This document shows, piece by piece, positions 1 through 11,100 of a DNA stretch of 64,000 bases. The notes beneath the pieces were generated by a model that saw nothing but the letters and a program-made list of their open reading frames with translations, made no database searches and was not told the origin of the DNA. Origin of the DNA: Armillaria gallica (Eukaryota > Basidiomycota > Agaricomycetes > Agaricales > Physalacriaceae); contig JBANDB010000008.1 in assembly GCA_037576215.1 (NCBI GenBank), positions 2,418,001 to 2,482,000 of the forward strand, read 5' to 3'. The translations under genes were made by a program, and so were the position numbers. Within the stretch, counting starts at the first letter, position 1. Every line of letters begins with the position of its first letter.

Positions 1-216
1 ACAACGTTCGTGGACAGACAGGTTACGTAGTGGGTGTAAGATTAATGATAGAGGCGTTTCATCCTGAGTATAATATCATTCCCTTCATTCCAAATGTGTT
101 ATGCCTACCGTACTAAGTATCGGAATATCATCGATTCATTTACCACCAACGTCATCGACCCGGCGAAAGAAATTGATCGATTACTTTTCTGAGTGTCTCT
201 ATGCTCTAACTTGGAG

Positions 217-2080
217 ATGACATCGCATGCAGCGGGGTTGCCATTGACGTTGATCCAGAATCTCCCTTCGGCACAACGCTCGAGTTGTTTCAGGAATGAT
301 TGTCTAGCCAGTCTCTACCGACGGCCACTGGATCGAGTAAATGTACTCGGTGACGAGGGGACTGAGGGCCACACTGGGTATATGTCTATCTCTGCGCTAC
401 TTTTGTACCGACTGACATCTGCGAGAAGATGCGTGAATGCTCTTAGTTGGGCACATGACGGCGAGCTTCTCCTCAGCGGTAGCGACGACACAACGTATGT
501 TGCCTATCTCATTGCATACATACTTTGACCAAGGATCATTAGCGTTCGAATATGGAGTATGGATCCCACCGCCAGTGACTCCGAGTATCCTTTCGTGTGT
601 TGCGCCTTGATACACACTGGTCATCGAGCTAATATCTTCAACGCGCGTATGCTCCCTCATTCCTCCCGAATGTACGCACCCTCGCTCTGCTTTTTGACAA
701 TGGCAATCTCATCTCTCAAATCAGAGCTACAGTCGCAGGTGATAAGCAAGTTCTCGTGTTTGATATTGGCCAAGTGCACGGACCATCAGTGCCAGGGTGT
801 GGTGGGAGGTATTCTGAAACCCCGACGCATGCATTGCGTTGCCACGAAGATCGCGTTAAGAGGATTGTCACAGAAGATAGTCCTGATATTTTCCTGACGG
901 TATCCGAAGTGCGTTATACTGGCCTTCCGTTCCGTGCCCTCACCTTGCTACCTAGGATGGAACTGTTCGTCAACACGACCTTCGAACGTCTCATTCATGT
1001 CGTACTGGATGCCCGGCTCCCCTGGTGCAAGTCGACTTTGAACTGTCATCCTTAGCTATGTCTCCCCTCACGCCATATCAATTTGTTGTCGCTGGAGATT
1101 CAGACTACGTTAGTCTGGTACCCTCATTTGTTTACTGTCTAAAATATAAATGCTTTGGTTATAACAGGGATACCTTTTCGACAGGCGCCATCTTCAGACA
1201 ACAAGCCAGCCATCGAGTGTCTTCTCCACGGAGCTGACGACTTGTGTTAGACGATTTGGGCGTCCTGAGCGCACCGATGATGTAGACAATCGGCGACGGC
1301 AGCATATTACTGGGGCGCGTATGTCCTCGCATGCTGGTGATGAAGTACGTGCATTGTTTCTTCATGGTAGTATCTTGCTTAATTATGCCTTGTAATAGAT
1401 ACTCTTGGGTAGGTGGACGATTGACCTGTCGCTGATACATCCTTGACGAGACCGTATAGCCTATAACGGGGACGTCGTGTATCGCTACTCCGCCCTAGGA
1501 GTACCCCAAGAAGAAAAAGACACCCCGATCATTATGCCAATACAAAAGTACGTTGGTGCTCAGAATGTTGATACGGTCAAGGATGGTACGTGGGTGGTGT
1601 TACTGTCGACCCATATACTCTTACATTCATTGAACAGTCAACTTTCTTGGACCAAGTGACGAATATGTTACAGTTGGGTCTGATGATGGTAACTTCTTCG
1701 TGTGGAACAAGGAAAGTGGGAGTCTTCATGGTATTTATGAAGGCGACGGCAGTGTGGTCAACGTTATTGAGGGACATCCGCACCTCCCGCTAGTTGCCGT
1801 GAGTGGAATTGATACTTCCGTAAAGGTCAGTCCCACACGAAATTTTTTCTGCATATTTGGTCCTATCAATGATGCCCAGTTGTTTGCGCCCACCGACGAG
1901 AAAAGTGAATTCTCCCGAATGGACAACGCTGAGGCCATCATCGAGAGAAACCAGCGGAGCAGGTCCATTCGAAGCATTCGGAGTGTTGATATGGCGGCGC
2001 TGATGCAGCTATATGAAGCTGGTCAGGTTCGTGTTTCAGTCGACGGGGACTCGGATGTAATTCCCTGTCGTAGCCAGTAA
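217..2080 (+). CDS. DCAF6/WDTC1-type WD40 repeat protein (putative DDB1-CUL4 substrate receptor)
   Basis: Spliced WD40 protein resembling animal DCAF6/WDTC1, which present substrates to CUL4-DDB1 ubiquitin ligases. Visible in order: CVNALSWAHDGELLLSGSDDT (first repeat, about 435-497), the family-typical GHRANIF (about 620), DGTVRQHDLRTS (about 955-990; HDLR fits a DDB1-binding WDXR-type box), and a C-terminal pair of repeats with GSDDGNFFVWNKESGSL and AVSGIDTSVK. The tail has the arginine/serine run typical of the family. Short introns lie near 380-430, 499-548, 910-956, 1108-1168 and 1585-1638. Start taken at the ATG at 217; an upstream non-ATG extension is ignored. The stop at 2080 directly precedes a donor-like GTAAGTAG, so a slightly longer C-terminus is possible. 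The acidic middle insert of human DCAF6 is absent. Receptor activity is inferred from the family. Confidence 0.75.
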
Positions 2081-2602
2081 GTAGGTTGAGAGATAGGAAG
2101 ACATGATCTGTTTGTTGTACGATACTGTAACATACAAATATAATATACACTGTTTGAATTTTACGTAGCCACATGGCTGACCCAGCACTTGAACTTGAAT
2201 ACTCTTGAACTGTGCAGGCTTCGACAATTCCGGCTGGCCTCGACGCTGTTTTTTTTTACAGACGAGACTGACGACGTTCACGGTTCTTCCCTGGACGCAA
2301 CGAATGTTTTCTATTCTTTGTTATGTAAGTCGCTATCTTGTACAACAGTATTTCTGTTGCTCACTGTCTCATTTTCTGGTGCTGTTCATTCATTGCTCTC
2401 CTTGGCCTGCTATTGCAAAGTACACCTATTGCTCGCTCTGAAAATACCCGTAAACGACCCTTTGTCGCAGCTTTCAAGTCCGGTTCGAGTTCATTTTCAG
2501 TCAGTCTGAACGCGCTCACCGATGACACGACGTTTAATTTTTTAGCATAGGGACACGTCACGCTTCATTTAATTGTCAAGGACGATACAAGCAGCTTACA
2601 CG
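2081..2602. other. intergenic, 5' region of the CTD kinase gene
   Basis: No convincing coding region. The stretch is pyrimidine-rich toward its right half, as is usual before fungal start codons. Apparent ORFs here show only low-complexity hydrophobic translations of CT-rich DNA. Confidence 0.5.
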
Positions 2603-5600
2603 ATGCCGTCCCAGCATAGTCGACCTAGCAAGCGGCGACGAGGACACGCGCAAGACGATGAAGCCGCCGTTTTACTTCCAAGATCAGAGGAGCCACTACA
2701 ACCAGAATCCTATCCAAGGTCTCATCATCATCATTCTTCCCACCACTCCGACAACTACTCTTCTTCCTCAGCCTCATCAAGCAGGGCGTACTACGACATG
2801 AATAGGGAATCGTCTTCGTCAAGAAAAGTGGATGCTGACCCATGGCTACCAGGGCCCGAGGAGCGCTACAGCTACGCCTCTTCGAGTGACGGATACCGTC
2901 GCGGCGCCATAGATGACTACGAATTGATTGGTTCCAGAGATACTGGCAATTGGGCATCTCGCACAGGTACTGATACAGCTCGTTATTCCTCAATATCTCG
3001 TGAGTGGGAGCAACGGTATGAAGACTATGGTGATCCGTCGTGGAAAACGCACTCATCTGGGTATGACGAGCGGAACAGCTCTTACGAGTCGTGGCCGCAG
3101 GAGGACGGCCGACGCGGACGTTCTAGTCATCCTCAAGACAGGGCACAGCGGATCCAGGCCACGGAACGTGTCGTCGATGAGACTGGCCGGTGGCAGAGGG
3201 AGCGTCGACGAGAAAAAAGTGGCAAAACTTGGGAACCTGATTCAGGGTGGGGCTCACGAGCTCGTGAAAGTGGCGGGTCAAACTGGGAGGACCATCCAAA
3301 GCAGAGCTACCCTGCCTTGGAAGGCCCCAGCGAGGATCGCAAATGGGAACCAGCGCCGAGCTGGAAATCGTCTCATGACGAAGAAAGCTCGCGGGCTCAG
3401 AACGGCAGTACTCGCAATGGCACCTCACACTCGTCGCATAAAAATGCGAAGAGCAGCAGCAAGAAGAGCCATAACCACACCAAATCCAAGCGTAGTGCAG
3501 AGAAGCACACTGTAGATGACAGTGACTTTAACAAGTTCGTTAGCTGCCCCACTGCTTTTCCCGTCTCATTCTCATGTTTTGCTCTCTTTCTTTTAGCTGG
3601 ACCAAGCGGACTAAGCATCATTCGACTGACACCAAGTCTACCCGTCATAATCGATCTTACTCCTCCGACTCGCTGCGTTCGCACTATTCGTCTCGGGCTC
3701 GAAGTCGATCTCGTTCAGCGTCACCGCCGCCGAAACGCTTGCGACAAGATTCTAGCCCTGTCAAACGAAGTCGTACGCCAGGCGAGCGTTGGGTAGAGAA
3801 AGATCAGTACGAGTCCCCCAACTCCCCCTACCGCAGCCCTCGCAAACAGAAACGACAAAGAAGCTTGTCAACCGTATCTAGTCGGAGTTCTGAGAGGAGT
3901 GCCAGCCGAAGCCCTGCAGACCATCCACGCGCAGTGCATCGTCTTCCAACGGTCTCCACCCGTGTCTCTCTCTCGCAATCAGACACATCCAAGAAAGGCC
4001 ATAACAAACGTGACTCTCGACGAAATGGCGCTCGAGCTCACAATGGTTCCAAGGTACAGCTATCTCCCCCTTTCCTTGCTTCTGTCTGATGCTTGCAATT
4101 CAGCGCCATGGATACGAAAGCGCCGACGATATGCCGCCCCCAAGCTCACTTCCAACCTTCCTTCCCTCAACTCTGCCGCAACGACCTATAATTACTGATC
4201 GACCAGCACCACCCCCACTTTTCGCCGAACCTCCCATCATCGAACCTCCATCTGCTACTCCATCTGCTACTCCTAGATTGATTCCGCCAAAGGGCGCCGG
4301 CTTCAAGCCCATAGGACAGAAGAGTTCTTCGCTGAAGAGATTCTTTCCCAGAGACGATGAAGACATGGATGTCAGTCCCAATGTCCTTGCTGTACCGCGC
4401 TCACAAGAATCATCTCATGAAAAGCAGTCTTCTGCCCTGAGGGTTATCAACGAGGACACCTCCACAAGGACACCTCAAGGGGATGGTCCCAGTCCAACGG
4501 AAGAACCCGACCGGCACCGAAGTCGCAGTCAGCATTCGAGACCGTCAGACCCACCATCTCCACCGCTGCCGCAGCCCTCGCGGCAATCTGTTGATCCCCG
4601 GATTAGACGGGACGAGCCACGTACCGCCGAGGCCGAACTCCCTAGTAAGGCACCAACACCTCCGGTCGATGAAGAGCAACTTTTTGGCGTCGATTCAGAC
4701 AAGCCATTGGCCAGTTCCTCTCGTGACGGGTCATACAACATTGTCAGCCAAGTCGGCGAGGGTACGTTTGGAAAGGTCTACAAGGCCCAAAATGTACAAA
4801 CTGGTGTGCATGTTGCTCTGAAGCGAATTCGCATGGAGTCCGAGAAAGATGGTTTTCCTGTCACGGCGATGCGAGAAATCAAGTTGCTGCAATCTTTACG
4901 GCATGCCAACGTTGTCCGACTTTATGAGATCCTCGTCTCTAGCGGTAAGCAACAGCCTTGTCCACATGCGTGTTCGCTGTTCAACGATCTATCTTCCAGG
5001 CGCGGTGTACATGGTATTCGAATATATGGACCACGATCTAACGGGCATTTTGTCTCAGTCCCAGTTTTCATTTTCTGATGCTCATCTCAAGTCGCTCTGT
5101 CACCAGATGCTAGCTGGATTATCCTATCTTCATCATAAAGGAGTGATCCACCGTGACATCAAAGGGTCCAATATCCTCATTAACAATCGCGGTGAGTTGA
5201 AGTTGGCTGATTTCGGATTGGCGCGATTTTATCAAAAACGACGGCGGACGGATTACACCAATCGCGTGATAACGCTTTGGTACCGTCCGCCGGAGCTTTT
5301 GTTTGGTGCGACGGTGTATGGTCCTGAGGTCGATATGTGGAGTGCTGGGCAAGTACTGATGGCGCATCTCCTTGTCCTGACTACTTACAATTTCTTCAGA
5401 TGCATTATGCTGGAGCTTTTCACGAAAAAGCCCGTGTTCCAGGGTAACGACGAAATACATCAATTGGATGTTATCTATCGCATACTTGGTACCCCTACAC
5501 AAGACAGATGGCCGGATATCATAAACCTGCCATGGTACGAGCTCGTTAAGCCCAGAGACCCTGTTGCCAATCGCTTCCGTGAAATGTTTCAGAGGTAAGC

Positions 5601-5908
5601 GCTGTATTTCCTGTGATGAAAATGGTGTAGGCTGATGACTTGCAGATGGATGTCTCCTGCTGCGCTTGATCTTGCCGAGCAGCTCCTAGCTTATGATCCG
5701 TCCAAACGTGCCTCTGCAGTTCAGGCAATGGAGGCGCCATACTTCAATTCTGAAGAGCCCGAAGCGGAGCGACCTTACGGGTACGGCAAATTTGGTCGTT
5801 TCGTGATGTTTTTGACTGACTTTTCCCATTAGTCTTGCTAATCTTGAAGGAGAATGGCATGAGCTGGAGACTAAACGTGAACGAGCCAAAAAGCGAAAAA
5901 AGGAGTGA
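2603..5908 (+). CDS. CDK12/13-like (Ctk1/Lsk1) RNA polymerase II CTD kinase
   Basis: Cyclin-dependent kinase of the Ctk1/CDK12 class, expected to phosphorylate the RNA polymerase II C-terminal domain in the nucleus. Seven exons join in frame: 2603-3534, 3597-4053, 4104-4944, 5000-5348, 5400-5594, 5646-5780, 5833-5908, giving 994 residues. The first ~670 residues are disordered: S/R/E-rich, SR dipeptides around 3690-3900, then proline-rich. The kinase domain follows: glycine loop VGEGTFGKVYKA, the PSTAIRE-equivalent GFPVTAMREIK, catalytic HRDIKGSNI, DFGLA, and T-loop TDYTNRVITLWYRPPELL. A basic tail (KRERAKKRKKE) ends the protein. The fourth intron (5349-5399) starts with GCAAGT rather than GT; only this junction restores SAGCIMLEL. 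Assignment within the Ctk1/CDK12 class rather than CDK9 rests on GFPVTAMRE and the long SR-type N-terminus. Confidence 0.9.
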
Positions 5909-6156
5909 ATACATTGATTTGTGTATATCATGGAGGATTTTATCTCATTGCAGCATTAAATTCATGACACGGAGAAATAACACGGGATCAACCGGTCCAT
6001 TTAGCGAAGCAAGTAATGATACATTTGGACAACGAGTGAACAACGTGCTGGACGACGTTTATTTCCGATGGAAATGGCAGTTATACGCTCGAGAAAGGCA
6101 GGATGCTGCCAGCTCGTGGCAGATGAATGTAGAGAATGAGTAAGAACTGTATGATT

Positions 6157-7686
6157 TCAGGCTACTTGAATCTTGATAAGGCCTTTGTCTGTCAAGTGTT
6201 GCACAATGGACTCGACCTGTAAGGAGACAGTTTAGGCGAGCTCATCATGAAACGCTGTCACTTACGTTTGCTGCCGTGAGCCGTATCTGCGTGTCCCATC
6301 GTTTCGTAAAAGGGGCCCCAGTGTCCTCCGCTTCCTCCACATCCCCGAGACCTCCAGCTTTCCCTTGGGCGTCATCTTCCTCGCGGTTACCCTCGAACCA
6401 AATGAGTTTATCGACCTGGTCGATGGATCCACGTAGCCGCCCCTGTTCTATCATCTTTCGAGCCATATTCTCGGCGGCACCAGGTGTGAGATCAAGCAAT
6501 GCGCCCAAACCTCGGAAAGTAATATTATTGTATATCTTCGAACTTGCCAGCACATTGTGCTCCATCACCGCGCGATCTAAAACTGTCGATGGGCCAGTAC
6601 GGCTACTTGTCGTCGTGTCGCCGGCGTCATCATGACTTGACGAGGCTAGACGGTCGTTTGATGATATGGCGATTTTGGCAAGTTGGTGCGGCTTTAAGGT
6701 ACCCTCAAATTCTTTGACTTCGGTGGGGCGAAGGATGTGATCGAGGAACATTTTGGACAGGATATTATACGTAGGTAGTTCGGAGGTACGTTCGTCGCGA
6801 TATAGCGATGCCAAAACACGGGAGCGATTGGGACCTGCAGGCGCAAGTACAGCACATGTCACTGCTGCCACCCTTGAATGTAGTGAGGCACTGTCAGGGG
6901 CGTGGATCAGAAGAACTTACAGCATCTGCCGCCTTTCGTCCTCGTCAATCTCTCCTACATAGCTCAATTCGTGATAACGGCTGGCAGCTTCCAAAAATTT
7001 GCGACCGTAATCGCTTATTCTTGCTTGGCACAACTTGAACTGAAGAAGAGTCTCCTTGTCGTTTGTAGAATGCACGACTAATTGCGCCCGATTGAAATAT
7101 GTCTCCGCCTGAACTGAATCTTCTTCTTCGAGCAGGAGTCGCACGATGCGAACGTATCCGCTAAGCCTATCGCTGTCTGTGAAAGATCTTAGACAACAGT
7201 CAGTGATTCGAATTACCCAAGAAAGAGTATACACACCTTTGTCCGCTCTCGTTGTATACACTCATCAAAACGCGCGCTGCAGAACTCCATTCCTCCTCTT
7301 CTTCTAGAAGATCAGCTAGTTGAAACCGCAGTGCAATAACCTTTGTGGTGATGAGGTGTTGCACTCGGGAAATGGTCTCGCAGACATACCTGCTCTTCGT
7401 AGCTCACGATCTTAGGCAAAACAACCGCCAAGGTGTCCTCCACAGCGTTCTTCCTTATGTCGTGGTTTCCGATACTGGCATGGGTCAAGGCTTTGACGAC
7501 ATCGGTCAGGATTTGGCGACCAATAAGCAGATTGTCCTGATTGACCACAGATTCCACGAAAGTATGTAGATCTGTGGTGAATGAAGGCTGATTCTGCGTG
7601 GAGATGGTCTCCTGCAGTAGAGAGCTGAGAGCAGGAGCCTTGTCTTTCTGTCCTAGGGAAGCGATGACCGCCAATTTACCTTCCAT
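6157..7686 (-). CDS. COP9 signalosome complex subunit 4
   Basis: PCI-domain scaffold subunit of the COP9 signalosome, which removes NEDD8 from cullins in nucleus and cytoplasm. The start MEGKLAVIASLGQKDKAP is at 7686. Helical-repeat segments follow (DRLSGYVRIVRLLLEEEDS, then the family-typical QFKLCQARISDYGRKFLEA and YHELSYVGEIDEDER). A PCI/winged-helix part contains LDRAVMEHNVLASSKIYNNI, FRGLGALLDLTPGAAENMA and a final VESIVQHLTDKGLIKIQ. Introns are short (for example near 6210-6265, 6870-6920, 7185-7240, 7320-7400). The gene is divergent from the large repeat protein, with 433 bp between start codons. The last exon (6157 to about 6220) was found from its conserved C-terminal helix. Length near 420 residues fits CSN4. 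Confidence 0.88.
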
Positions 7687-8119
7687 GATGTCTATTGCCA
7701 GGGAAGCAGATAGTGGCGGCGAGGAGCTTGGCGGGAATGTGGCGCGTCGAACACGTGTTAATTTTGATGGCCAAGCCAGGAAATCAAGATCACTCTGATC
7801 GTGTCAGCAGAAACTCCCACAGTATTAGACGACAGCTCCCAGCAACCACCCACCTTCTGTCCGGACAGCGAGACTGTGTTCTTGTATACCTTTTTCTTCG
7901 TTTTCTTTCTTTCTGACTGGTTCACCCTCCTTTTTCTTACTGCTTAGACTTGCCTCTACGGCTCGCAGTTAAGTACTGAAGTATATATCATCATTGTGAG
8001 TTCTGTGTTCTATCAGTCTGATCATATCATGACTGCCTTTCGTTTGCAGCAGGCCAATTAACTCTCTTTTTGGTTCTTCGCCCCAATTGCAACTGCTTTC
8101 TTTCTTCTATATCACAATA
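7687..8119. other. divergent intergenic promoter region (CSN4 / repeat protein)
   Basis: No coding signal. It separates two start codons on opposite strands. The right part (about 7880-8119) is CT-rich with TTTCTTTC runs, typical of fungal 5' untranslated regions. No clear TATA box was placed. Confidence 0.5.
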
Positions 8120-11100
8120 ATGTCGCGGCCCACACCTTCGTCTTTTCACCAGCCACCTGCAACCTTCGAGTTCCCAGGTAGGGCGCCACTCAGCTCTCCG
8201 GTAATGACCTCGGATCCCACTAGGCCATCGAACATGCCATCGACCATCTCTGTCGCTGGCATGCAGAACCTCCACACCATGGACTCTGAAAATCCTATCG
8301 TTGGCGTAGAGACGCCAGGCGCAAGGAACCGCAAGGTGTCATCCTTGGCATACCATAGTTCTGGGTTCCGAGAGTCCCGGGAGCGAACATCTCAACGAAG
8401 CTTCAAGTATTTTGTTGTTGTCATCCCCCCGCCTTCGTTATTGCAGGAGCATGGCCAGCTTGGACATACCTTGTCATTGGGACCACAGCATAGGTTGAGC
8501 CAAGGTCTACTGATGCCGCTCTTCCCAACGGTATGCTTCTGACACGTACCTCGAGATATCTTCTGATACCCTATCCCAGCTGTATGGACAGTTAACAGCC
8601 ATCGCCCGAGAATTTAACTTCCCCAGTACTACTGGCTTATGCATCTATCTGCATTATAGCTCAGAGGGCATCACAATCACCCCCAGAGTTTCCGATGAAA
8701 CTTGGGGTCTACTTTGGAATCATCTCTATGATGGGACATCAACCAGTCAAAAGCTACCCATTGGTGGAAAGATCGAATTTGACATTGATCTTCGCCAGGC
8801 TCGGTGGTACAGCGCATGGTTATTTCCTTCTCAAAGAGAACCTGTTGATATTCCCATATCCTCAGTGCCTTCTACGACAGTCGCAGCCCATCTTCGGCAC
8901 GAGAGCAGGGCAACATCTGTTGAGGACAGGCCTTTCGATAAGCATCCCGACAGTCCATCACCCCGTCAACCTTCAACACGCCTTACCGCCCCTATGTCCC
9001 GCCATGTCCCGAGAAATTTGTCTCTGGTCGACAGGCTGGATACAATGACCATTCGTCCCATTGCGAAGCCCCGCAGCCTCTTGACCCCCCCGCCAAATGG
9101 GGCTTCTACTCCTCAGATGCTGTCTCCGATTCATCAGGTAGAAGAACCGAAGTCGGCGAAAGAGAACCTTGAGAACCGTGTTAAGTCTTGGCGAGCCAGC
9201 GCATCGCTTCAGCCCACACCTCTTGCGGCCAGAGGACAGACAAGCTTAGAACCCGCAAACATGCCTAACAATCTGGCCCTCGATGACGGCTTGATCCCCA
9301 CAGGGGAAGAGGAGCTAAATTTAGAAGATTTTACGTGGTCCGTATCATCGCAAGGGCCAGGAGATTATGAACCTGGATCCCCGTTATCCTGTCCACGCCT
9401 TCCATCTATTCATATTGCCAATCGGATGGAGGAATCTGTTTGTTTAACACCTACTGATTGCACATCTTTTGGACCTTCAGACTATACACTCTCCCCGCTT
9501 TCAATGGCTAGTTTCCGACTGCCATCTCCTGATATTGCTCTGAGAATGCTGGAGGAGGTACCGTTGACGCCATCTACGGCAACTAGCTGGGGTCCTCCAT
9601 CTGTCTATTCTTCGTCACCCACAAGTGACTTCCATGCTCCTTCATTGGGCATCGGAGAACGTCTTTCTTTCAGTCGGCCTGTCACTCCTTCAACTGCTAC
9701 TAGTTGGGGCCCTGCTTCGTGGCCTCCGTCGCCAACTTCACTCGCTCGTCCGCTCTCCATTCACATAGCTGATCGCAATGGAGATGTCAGCCGGCCGGCC
9801 ACACCTTCTACGGCGACCTCATGGGGCGCGCCTTTATCCTTTCCCCCTAGCCCCACTACCCCGTTTTATGTTGCAACCCCGGATGTGGGGCATCGTTCTC
9901 TTGATAGATCTGAAGAGGAAGGCCTAGATGTACCAGATGCATCGACGAATGGTCCTTGGAGACATGTGTGGCCTTATACATGTGACGCTGATCAAATTGC
10001 TGCAGTAAATGCACCTTGGAGGCACGTTTGGCCTTACAACTCAGCATCCATTGAAGGCGCATCTACTGGTACACCTTGGAAACACGTCTGGCCTTACAAT
10101 AATAATGTATCATCGAATGAACGTGCGTCCAATGAGGAGCCTTGGAGGGATGCCTGGCCTCACAATCCACGATCAGATATACCTAGTGAACCTTGGAAAC
10201 ATGTTTGGCCGTATACCGCTGTCGCAGATGACCTACCGAGTGTTCCGTTGGACAGCGCGCCTTGGAGACACGGCTGGCCTTACTTAAAAATTACATCAGG
10301 CACAGAGGGACGACGACCCAACGTCTCCGTCGAACTCGGGTGCTCTGTGTATCCAAACTTGACCATCTGTAAGAATTTTGCATTGTAAACCTGCGGATTT
10401 TTAACTTCTTCGACAGACCCAGCAGTTTACCCACACTTTGACCTGTACCCTGCGATTGCATCGCGCACCGAACCCCAGGTGAAGAAGCAGACTACCAGTA
10501 TCAGTGAGTCGGTGGTAATATCGATAAACTGTCCGGCTGTGTACCCCATTTTTAATTTATGTGAGTCTAGACAGCTTACAAGCGTCGAAACACTGATTAA
10601 AATCTAATTAGATCCTGCTGTCTACCCTCATAATTTGAACGAGATATACCACGATGTAACAATTGCAGAGCGCTCCGTTGTCAATCACGTCAAGGCTGAC
10701 ACTACTGGTGTGCACCATCTGGTCGAGACTTTGCGCTACAACTTTGTTGCAGACCCCCCGATTGATTCTCACACCGTACCTCATCCTCCAACAACCCGCG
10801 TGGATAGCCATGAAAGGCTCGGGGTCGAATCTCAGGCAGAAGCGACCGTTGCTTTGTCCCTGAAGAGCAGATACCCGAACTTTGAAATCTGTAAGGTTTC
10901 TTCTTGACCCATCTTTCTGGAAAGCTAAAGAATATCAAGATCCTTTGGTTGGTGTCGAAGATCAAAAAGATGAAGGCAGCAAGATGCTTTCTGTAAGATG
11001 TGCTTCAACATACCCCGTGTTCAACTTATGTTCGTATCACAATATGATACATCTTCATCATAGGAACTCATGCTTTCCCAGATCCCGCGCTATACCCGTT

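Noticed and set aside
2625..3056. Long minus-strand ORF (143 codons) in the CTD kinase N-terminus
   Set aside because: Antisense of the Ser/Arg-rich coding exon; no protein-like motif and no independent start context.
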